The position numbers and the translations under genes were made by a program. Source: Firmicutes bacterium UBA995 (GTDB taxonomy: Bacteria > Bacillota > Sulfobacillia > UBA995). Taken from it: a stretch of 10,076 nucleotides of DNA. A model generated the notes under the pieces. It was not told where the DNA came from. It searched no databases and saw only the letters and a list, made by a program, of their open reading frames with translations. The stretch is from contig DBBB01000062.1 of NCBI GenBank assembly GCA_002291985.1, positions 1 through 10,076 on the forward strand, given 5' to 3'. This document shows positions 1 through 4,931 of the stretch, piece after piece. The stretch's first letter is position 1; each line of letters starts with the position of its first letter.

Positions 1-516
1 CTGGCCGCGGACTAACTCGGCCGCCGGCGGGACTGGCGCCTTCTGCTCCGCCAGCCTGGCCGCTTCTTGCAGGCTAATGCCGGGTCGGCCGGTGAGCGTC
101 ACGGCGTCATCGCGGTCGATATCGGTCACTGACGGCACGCCGGGAGCAGTCGTCCAGAGGCCGCCATCGTCAAGGGCTAGCCCGGCGGCCACCAACAAGA
201 TGACCGCGCCGGCGACCGCCACCACCGCCTTCTGCCAGCGCAGATCCCCCCACCAGCGGCCCACCCGCTGCCAGGCGGGTTGTCGGGGAACGGCGGCGGC
301 CTGCTGCAAGGCCCGCTCAACTTCTTGCCGGAAACCGGGCGGAGGGACCACCTCCGGCGCTGCCTTGCATCGCTCGATGTTGCGGCCGAGTTCTTCCACC
401 AGCGCCCGACATCCTGCACATTCCGCCAGGTGCTCCTCCACTCGCCGGCGATCGCTCCTCCCCATCACCCCGTCAAGGTAGGCCGAGAGGCGGTCTCTGA
501 TCTGCTCGCACTTCAC
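1..516 (-). CDS. Zinc-binding anti-sigma factor (zf-HC2/ZAS type), partial at C-terminus
   Basis: This is the probable membrane-bound antagonist of the ECF sigma factor encoded just before it. The visible 172 residues start MKCEQIRDRLSAYLDG and carry the zinc anti-sigma signature: Cys3, then His29-x3-Cys33-x2-Cys36 in VEEHLAECAGC. A basic, Trp-containing linker (about 80-96) precedes one hydrophobic membrane segment at about 97-115 (AVVAVAGAVILLVAAGLAL). The part after that should be extracytoplasmic and runs off the left edge with no stop. In this family the N-terminal zinc domain holds the sigma factor at the membrane until a signal releases it. I chose the GTG start at 516-514 because it overlaps the sigma stop as GTGA, has a GGGAGGAGG ribosome site about 9 nt upstream, and gives the typical family N-terminus. 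The overlap implies translational coupling. The signal sensed cannot be inferred because the sensor domain is cut off. Confidence 0.9.
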   Translation of the reverse strand, partial: MKCEQIRDRLSAYLDGVMGRSDRRRVEEHLAECAGCRALVEELGRNIERCKAAPEVVPPPGFRQEVERALQQAAAVPRQPAWQRVGRWWGDLRWQKAVVAVAGAVILLVAAGLALDDGGLWTTAPGVPSVTDIDRDDAVTLTGRPGISLQEAARLAEQKAPVPPAAELVRGQ

Positions 517-1196
517 GCACAATCGCCTCCTCCCACCGCATCCTCGTCTCCTCGGTCTGACCTTGAGACGGGACGGGCCGGCGAAAGTTCCGCCCGGGTC
601 AACTCGTCCCTGAGGGCCAGTCGGGCGCGATTGAGCCTCGATTTCACCGTGCCCAAGTGAAGCCGCAGGATCTGCGATATTTCCTGGTAAGACAGGCCCT
701 GGAAGTCGCGGAGGATCACCACCATGCGCTGCTCGGGCCCGAGCCGGCCGACGGCTCGGAGGATGGTCTCGTGGACCTCGCGGCGCTGGACCTGCTCCTG
801 AAGGTCTGCTCCCGGGTCCGCCAGGTCCCATTCGCGATCGCCTTCCCCGCCGGGGCGCGCCTGGTCCAGGGACAGGGTGCGGCGACGCCGGCGACTGCGC
901 AGGGCATCGAGGCACACGTTGGCCGTCACCCGGTATAGCCAGGTAGAGAAGGAACTACGGCCATGAAAGGTTCTCAGAGCACAGAATGCCTTGAGGAAAG
1001 CCTCTTGAGCCAGATCGGCGGCGTCGTCGGGATCGCCCGTGTACCGGTAGGCCAGGCTGTACACCTTGCGCTCGTACCGCCTGACCAGCTCGCCGAAAGC
1101 GGCGCGGTCGCCCTGTTTTGCCGCGCTCACCAGCAACTCATCCCCAAACGAAGCCGCCGGCAACCCGGGCTCGCTCCCGGCAGGGTTCACCGCCAT
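513..1196 (-). CDS. ECF-type RNA polymerase sigma factor (sigma-70 family, RpoE/SigW-like)
   Basis: A 227-residue alternative sigma factor with the two ECF domains. Region 2 spans about residues 30-105 (AAFGELVRRYERKVYSLAYR, then DLAQEAFLKAF and FSTWLYRVTANVCLDALR) and contacts core polymerase and the -10 element. Region 4 spans about 150-198 (LGPEQRMVVILRDFQGLSY, then EISQILRLHLGTVKSRLNRAR), a helix-turn-helix that reads the -35 element. No region 1.1 or 3 is present, and the length is slightly above the usual ECF size because of a loosely structured N-terminus and a charged tail after 200. The frame stays open far upstream, even across the antisense of the tRNA. The ATG at 1196 is nevertheless the likely start: it has an AAGGGGG ribosome site 9 nt upstream and is the only in-frame start codon downstream of the predicted promoter. 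The last codons overlap the anti-sigma gene. The regulon is not visible here apart from likely autoregulation. Confidence 0.93.
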   Translation of the reverse strand: MAVNPAGSEPGLPAASFGDELLVSAAKQGDRAAFGELVRRYERKVYSLAYRYTGDPDDAADLAQEAFLKAFCALRTFHGRSSFSTWLYRVTANVCLDALRSRRRRRTLSLDQARPGGEGDREWDLADPGADLQEQVQRREVHETILRAVGRLGPEQRMVVILRDFQGLSYQEISQILRLHLGTVKSRLNRARLALRDELTRAELSPARPVSRSDRGDEDAVGGGDCA

Positions 1197-1240
1197 GGAT
1201 CCTGGCCCCCTTCGGTGGAAGACCGCTTCCCCGTTACGTG

Positions 1241-1266
1241 GACGCCCGGGCTGCGCGGGAGGTTCC
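1241..1266 (-). promoter_or_regulatory. Predicted ECF-type promoter of the sigma/anti-sigma pair
   Basis: On the minus strand a GGAACC -35 element (1266-1261) is separated by 16 nt from a CGTC -10 element (1244-1241). This matches the general GGAAC-N16/17-CGTC pattern used by many ECF sigma factors (compare B. subtilis SigM and SigW promoters). Transcription would begin near 1233-1235, giving a leader of about 38 nt before the ATG at 1196 that includes its ribosome site. Such promoters are commonly recognised by the sigma factor they express, so autoregulation is inferred. The match was found by eye only, and G+C-rich DNA raises the chance of a coincidental CGTC. Confidence 0.55.
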
Positions 1267-1293
1267 CCGGGACGCGATTGGTTCCCCGGGGAC
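1261..1293. repeat. Two direct copies of GGTTCCCCGGG in the sigma upstream region
   Basis: GGTTCCCCGGGAC at 1261-1273 recurs as GGTTCCCCGGGGAC at 1280-1293, with starts 19 bp apart. On the minus strand both read as CCGGGGAACC. The promoter-proximal copy contains the proposed -35 element. The distal copy has no matching -10 at the right distance, so it may be an operator, a vestigial promoter or chance. Each copy also contains the palindrome CCCGGG. Confidence 0.4.
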
Positions 1294-1495
1294 TTCTCGG
1301 GCAAGCCGGTCGATCCTCCTGAGGGCACCCGGGCAGACCCGCCGATGATCAGGCGGCCGTGACCGAGGCCCCGGCCGTTGAAGCGGACGGCCGCCCCCAG
1401 GTCCAAGTCCACCTGGGCGTGCGGGGCCCGGGCAGGAGTTCCTTGCCCGCCACGGCGAGTGCCAGGAGCAGCCGCCAGGGAGCAACTCGTGAGCC

Positions 1496-1525
1496 TTGTC
1501 GCCGGCAGGCGGTACGTGCTAGAAT
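1496..1525 (+). promoter_or_regulatory. Predicted housekeeping promoter for tRNA-Leu
   Basis: A -35-like TTGTCG (1496-1501) and a -10-like TAGAAT (1520-1525) are separated by 18 nt. The -10 ends 21 bp before the mature tRNA 5' end, leaving a short 5' leader for RNase P to remove. It is the only AT-rich hexamer in this part of the gap, and its position and orientation fit a sigma-70/SigA promoter. Confidence 0.65.
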
Positions 1526-1546
1526 GAGACGGCCCACAAGGTACAT

Positions 1547-1634
1547 GCCGGGGTAGCCGAGCTGGCACAGGCGGCGCACTCAAAATGCGTTGGGGCAACC
1601 CCCCGTGCGGGTTCGAATCCCGCCCCCGGCACCA
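1547..1634 (+). tRNA. tRNA-Leu, anticodon CAA (reads UUG)
   Basis: The cloverleaf can be drawn directly. The acceptor stem pairs GCCGGGG (1547-1553) with CCCCGGC (1624-1630), followed by discriminator A and an encoded CCA. The anticodon stem GCGCA/TGCGT closes the loop CTCAAAA, giving anticodon CAA. The T arm is GCGGG-TTCGAAT-CCCGC (1607-1623). The long variable arm (around TGGGGCAACCCCCC) marks a class II tRNA, which together with the anticodon means leucine. This is the only plus-strand gene. It ends 11 bp from the stop codon of the converging lyase gene, and no poly-T terminator is visible after it. Confidence 0.97.
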
Positions 1635-1645
1635 TCCATCCCCGT

Positions 1646-3037
1646 TCAGTCTGCCGCCAACATTCCCCCGAGCGGCTCGAAGCGCGCGGTAAAGAAACGC
1701 AAGGTCGGCGGCTCGTAGATCATATTCAGCCCCTGGATCCGGTCTCGCCGGCGATGAAGGGTCATCACCGAATCGGCGACCACGTCCATGTGGCGGTCGG
1801 TGTACACACGCCGGGGGATGGTGAGCCTGACCATCTCCAGCCTGGGAAAGTACTCGCTCCCGTCGGGACGGCGGCCGGCGGACACATTGCCCCGCTCCAT
1901 CGCCCGTACCCCCGAGTCAAGGTACAGCGCCGCCGCCAACGCTTGCGCAGGGTACTGCGCCTGTTCGATATGGGGGAGGAAAGATCTGGCATCCAGATAC
2001 ACGGCATGGCCGCCGATCGGTTCCACGATGGGCACGCCGGCCTCCAGGAGTTGCTGGCCCAGGTAGCGAACTTGGCCGATGCGCCAGGCCAGGTAATCAT
2101 CGTCGACCATCTCCCGGATGCCCCGGGCCATCGCCTCCATATCCCGGCCGGCCAGCCCGCCGTAGGAAGGCATCCCCTCGAACAACACGACCAGTTGCGT
2201 CGCCTTCTGGTACACATCGAACTCGCGGGTCGCCAGGAAGCCGCCGATGTTCACCAGGGGATCTTTCTTGCCGGACATGGTGCAGCCGTCGGTATACGAC
2301 AGCATTTCCTTGAGTATGTCCCGGCAAGGTCGATCCGCCTGGCCCGCTTCCCGTTCCTTGATGAAGTAGGCATTCTCGGCGCAGCGGGTGGCGTCACACA
2401 TGATCCGGATGCCGCGTTCCCGGCAGAACGCGCTCACCTGCCGCATATTGTCGAGCGAGACCGGCTGTCCCCCCGCCATGTTCACCGTGACCGCAAGCGA
2501 CAGATAGGGGATGCGGTCGGCGCCGACCCGATCGACCAGTTCGCGGAGCTTTCCAAGATGGACGTTGCCCTTGAAGGGATGGCGGTTTTGGGGGTCGTGG
2601 GCTTCGGGGATGACAACGTCCACGAAGGTCCCGCCCGCCCGCTCCTGATGGGCGCGGGTGGTCGTGAAGTACATGTTGCCGGGAACGTAGTCCCCGGGCC
2701 GAATGAGGATCTGGGAGATGATGTGCTCGGCGCCCCTTCCCTGGTGAGTGGGAATGACATGGGGATATCCGTAAATGTCCCGCACCGCCTCCTGCAAGGC
2801 GTAGAAGTTCCGGCTGCCCGCATAGGCCTCATCGCCCAGCATCATCCCCGCCCACTGGTTGTCGCTCATCGCCGAAGTGCCACTGTCGGTGAGCAGGTCG
2901 ATGTAGACGTCCTCGGATCGGAGCAGGAACGAGTTGTACCCCGCTTCCGCGATGGCCCTCAGCCGGTGCTGGGGCGTGGTGACGGCGATCGGCTCGACAA
3001 CCTTGATCTTGTACGGTTCGGCTTGCCTGCGCTGCAA
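1646..3037 (-). CDS. tpl: Tyrosine phenol-lyase (beta-tyrosinase)
   Basis: A PLP enzyme (fold type I, beta-eliminating lyase family) that splits L-tyrosine to phenol, pyruvate and ammonium, and is reversible in the known family. The 463 residues match the Citrobacter enzyme along the whole length. The PLP lysine is Lys258 in TMSGKKD. The residues that separate this activity from tryptophanase are all of the tyrosine phenol-lyase kind: Thr125 in MYFTTTR, Arg382 in MERG (the phenol-binding arginine, Arg381 in C. freundii) and Phe448 in LRFFTARF. Arg404 in VRLTIPRR should bind the substrate carboxylate. I chose the TTG start at 3037-3035 because GGGAGGGAG lies 4 nt upstream and because it gives MQRRQAEPYKIK, aligning with the family N-terminus. 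A GTG at 3058 overlapping the tnaA stop would add 7 residues. The gene is 17 nt downstream of its paralogue tnaA and probably cotranscribed with it. No terminator is visible after it. Confidence 0.93.
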   Translation of the reverse strand: MQRRQAEPYKIKVVEPIAVTTPQHRLRAIAEAGYNSFLLRSEDVYIDLLTDSGTSAMSDNQWAGMMLGDEAYAGSRNFYALQEAVRDIYGYPHVIPTHQGRGAEHIISQILIRPGDYVPGNMYFTTTRAHQERAGGTFVDVVIPEAHDPQNRHPFKGNVHLGKLRELVDRVGADRIPYLSLAVTVNMAGGQPVSLDNMRQVSAFCRERGIRIMCDATRCAENAYFIKEREAGQADRPCRDILKEMLSYTDGCTMSGKKDPLVNIGGFLATREFDVYQKATQLVVLFEGMPSYGGLAGRDMEAMARGIREMVDDDYLAWRIGQVRYLGQQLLEAGVPIVEPIGGHAVYLDARSFLPHIEQAQYPAQALAAALYLDSGVRAMERGNVSAGRRPDGSEYFPRLEMVRLTIPRRVYTDRHMDVVADSVMTLHRRRDRIQGLNMIYEPPTLRFFTARFEPLGGMLAAD

Positions 3038-3041
3038 CGGT

Positions 3042-3050
3042 CTCCCTCCC
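3042..3050 (-). promoter_or_regulatory. Ribosome binding site that decides the TTG start of tpl
   Basis: GGGAGGGAG on the minus strand lies 4 nt before the TTG at 3037 (GGAGG core to start 7 nt) and after the tnaA stop codon. It favours TTG over the overlapping GTG at 3058, which would have to use sequence inside the tnaA coding region. Confidence 0.6.
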
Positions 3051-3054
3051 GGAA

Positions 3055-4443
3055 TCACGCAATGGGTCGAAAGCGCGCGGTGAAGTGCCGGAGGACGGGC
3101 GGTTCCTCGGTCATGGTCATCCCCCTCATCGCCGTGCGACGCCCATACACCCGGATGACGCTGGCCGCCACCCACTCGAGGTGCCGGTCGGTATAGACAC
3201 GGCGAGGGATGGCCAGGCGCACCAGTTCTAGCTCGGGATGGCGATTGGCGCCGGTCGCCGGGTCACGTCCGGCCAGCACTGTCCCGATCTCCACCGTGCG
3301 CACCCCGCCCTCGCGATAGATCTCCACCGCCAGCGTCTGACCGGGAAGTTGCTCGGCGTCGAGGTGGGGCAAGAAGCGACGGGCGTCGAGATAGACAGCA
3401 TGGCCCCCCGGCGGCTCCATGAGCGGCACCCCGGCGTCCCGCAACCGGTCGGCAAGGTACCGGACCTGCCCTAGCCGATGCCGGAGATACTCCTCATCGA
3501 CCACTTCCTCCAGCCCGCGGGCCATGGCCTCGAGATCGCGACCGGCCAGCCCGCCGTAGGTGGGGAAACCCTCGAACAGCACCGCCCATACCGTGGCCTG
3601 GCGGTATAGCGCGGGGTCGCGCATCGCCAGGAAGCCGCCGATGTTGACCAGGGCATCCTTCTTCCCCGACATGGTGCAACCGTCGGCGACGTCCATCATC
3701 GCCCGGACGACCTCCCGCACGGGGCGGCCCGTCCAGCCGGGTTCGCGTTCGTGGATGAAGTAGGCGTTCTCGGCAAAGCGACAAGCGTCCAGGAAAAAGC
3801 GGACGCCGTGAGAACGCGCAAGCGCCGCTGCTTGCCGCAGGTTGGCGAGGGAAACCGGTTGGCCTCCGCCGCTGTTACAGGTGACGGTGGCCATGACCAG
3901 GGCAATCTTCGCGGGGCCGTGCTCCTTCAGGGCACGCTCGAGGCGGCTGAGGTCGAAGTCCCCCTTGAAGGGATGGGCGGAGGTCGGGTCATAGGCCTGG
4001 GCGATGGCCAGGTCCTGGGCGATGCCCCCGCGATGCTGTACGTGCGCCAGGGTGGTATCGAAGTGCATGTTGTTGAGCACGAGTTGGCCCGGCTTGAGGA
4101 TGGTGGAAAAGAGGACGTGCTCGGCGCCCCGGCCCTGGTGGGTCGGGAGGACGTGCTCGAAACCGAGCAGGCCGCGTATGACCTCGCGCAGCCGGTAAAA
4201 GCTACGACTGCCCGCGTATGCCTCATCGCCCCGCATCAGCCCGGCCCATTGGGCGTCACTCATCGCCGAGGTGCCGCTGTCGGTCAGCAAGTCGATGTAG
4301 ACCGCTTCCGCAGGCACCAGGAAGAGATTATAGCCCGCCTCCTCGAGCAGCCCCTCCCTCTCCTCGCGGGTGGTCCACCGGATAGGCTCGACCATCTTGA
4401 TGCGAAAGGGTTCAGCGTCGGGAACGGGCGTATAGCCGGTCAC
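3055..4443 (-). CDS. tnaA: Tryptophanase (tryptophan indole-lyase)
   Basis: A PLP-dependent lyase converting L-tryptophan to indole, pyruvate and ammonium. The 462 residues are homologous end to end to the neighbouring tyrosine phenol-lyase (shared LTDSGTSAMSD, GDEAYAGSR, THQGRGAEH, GGQPVSL, SGKKD, GGLAGRD). The specificity positions are of the tryptophanase kind: Asp129 in NNMHFDTT, Ile386 in VEIG in place of the phenol-binding Arg, and His453 in LRHFTARF (equivalent to the His near the C-terminus of the E. coli and Proteus enzymes). Lys262 is the PLP lysine. The family tree position is not tested here, and parts of the scaffold, such as SGKKDALVNIGG, look more like tyrosine phenol-lyase. 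The frame is open to 4617, but that part is antisense-independent overlap with fxsA. GTG at 4443 follows GGGAGGTGG by 9 nt and gives the usual length. It lies 55 nt after fxsA. An 8-codon ORF with one Trp (4466-4440) overlaps the start as GTGA. Confidence 0.9.
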   Translation of the reverse strand: MTGYTPVPDAEPFRIKMVEPIRWTTREEREGLLEEAGYNLFLVPAEAVYIDLLTDSGTSAMSDAQWAGLMRGDEAYAGSRSFYRLREVIRGLLGFEHVLPTHQGRGAEHVLFSTILKPGQLVLNNMHFDTTLAHVQHRGGIAQDLAIAQAYDPTSAHPFKGDFDLSRLERALKEHGPAKIALVMATVTCNSGGGQPVSLANLRQAAALARSHGVRFFLDACRFAENAYFIHEREPGWTGRPVREVVRAMMDVADGCTMSGKKDALVNIGGFLAMRDPALYRQATVWAVLFEGFPTYGGLAGRDLEAMARGLEEVVDEEYLRHRLGQVRYLADRLRDAGVPLMEPPGGHAVYLDARRFLPHLDAEQLPGQTLAVEIYREGGVRTVEIGTVLAGRDPATGANRHPELELVRLAIPRRVYTDRHLEWVAASVIRVYGRRTAMRGMTMTEEPPVLRHFTARFRPIA

Positions 4444-4498
4444 CTGGCGCCCCACCTCCCGTTCATAGTTCGGGTCGCGCCCGGCGCAGTCCTGCCGC

Positions 4499-4894
4499 TT
4501 ACCAACGCCCCACGAAAGTGATGGTACCCCGGGCCATCGCCCTCTCCAGCGCCCGCCGCAGCCAACGACGAATCCGCCGGCGCACTCCCGGCACGAGCAG
4601 CAACAGGCCGGCGGCATCGGTGAGGAAACCGGGGGTCACCAGCAAAATCCCCCCGATCAGAATCAGGGCGCCATCCACCAGCCCGACCGTCGGAACCTCT
4701 CCCCGGGACATAGCATCGCCGATCGACCTCACCGTTGCGAGACCCTCGCGCCGGGCCAAGGCCGCTCCCGCCGCCGCCGTCAGCAGTACCAGGGCAAGCG
4801 TGGCGGGGAGGCCGATGCGCCGTCCTACCTCGATGATGAGGGCGATCTCCCCGAGGGGGATCAGACTGAAGATCAGCAGCAATCGCAGGAACAT
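4499..4894 (-). CDS. fxsA: FxsA family membrane protein
   Basis: A 131-residue cytoplasmic-membrane protein. The N-terminal segment MFLRLLLIFSLIPLGEIALI is typical of the family. Further hydrophobic stretches lie at about 28-48 (LPATLALVLLTAAAGAALA) and 72-101, the latter containing the conserved-looking GGILLVTPGFLTDAAGLLLL. It ends in an Arg-rich cytoplasmic tail (VRRRIRRWLRRALERAMARG). E. coli FxsA is known as the 'suppressor of F exclusion of phage T7', but the family's molecular function is unclear, and in Bacillus a homologue also sits next to pyk. The ATG at 4894 shares its A with the stop of an 11-codon frame (TGATG), and its ribosome site is weak, so it may depend on coupled translation. 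It lies 37 nt after pyk. Confidence 0.9.
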   Translation of the reverse strand: MFLRLLLIFSLIPLGEIALIIEVGRRIGLPATLALVLLTAAAGAALARREGLATVRSIGDAMSRGEVPTVGLVDGALILIGGILLVTPGFLTDAAGLLLLVPGVRRRIRRWLRRALERAMARGTITFVGRW

Positions 4895-4931
4895 CAGCGG
4901 TTCCGACCCGCTTTCTTGCCGGCCATCATTT

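Larger units (their letters stand above)
1197..1546. other. Gap between the sigma gene and tRNA-Leu: promoters plus a possible decayed reading frame
   Basis: No intact gene is recognised in this stretch. It holds the predicted ECF promoter and repeat (1241-1293) and the tRNA promoter (1496-1525). Between them, two minus-strand stretches have strongly GC-ending codons but lie in different frames. At about 1490-1420 one reads WRLLLALAVAGKELLPG, resembling a hydrophobic leader. At about 1424-1339 the other reads VDLDLGAAVRFNGRGLGHG and continues with RLIIGG. A single frameshift would join them, and the first frame ends at a TGA at 1351-1349. This could be the remains of a small secreted protein gene. 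It could equally be spurious, because open frames are common in DNA this rich in G+C. I do not assign a function. Confidence 0.3.

Noticed and set aside
1318..1430. SpoIID-type protein fragment based on GRGLGHG
   Set aside because: Only a few residues resemble the motif, and the residues that should follow (VGMSQ-like) are replaced by RLIIGG. No other part of that family is visible.
1197..1598. N-terminal extension of the sigma factor to 361 residues
   Set aside because: The extension runs across the antisense of the tRNA and its promoter, has no family resemblance, and lies upstream of the predicted ECF promoter. The ATG at 1196 has a good ribosome site.
1547..1634. tRNA-Leu as an integration site for a mobile element
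   Set aside because: No integrase, direct repeat of the tRNA 3' end or foreign-looking genes are visible on either side within the window.
1754..3196. Long plus-strand open frame (480 codons) opposite tpl
   Set aside because: It is antisense to a full-length lyase with conserved catalytic residues. Long antisense frames are expected in G+C-rich genes, and the translation matches no family I know.
4444..4498. A full TnaC-type leader with Rho-dependent attenuation before tnaA
   Set aside because: Only 55 nt separate fxsA from tnaA, too little for the known leader and spacer. Only an 8-codon Trp frame is present, reported separately as a weak lead.
4444..4617. Extended N-terminus of tryptophanase to 520 residues
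   Set aside because: Most of it overlaps the fxsA coding region in another frame, is Cys/Gly/Arg-rich with no family match, and lacks a ribosome site. GTG at 4443 gives the normal length.
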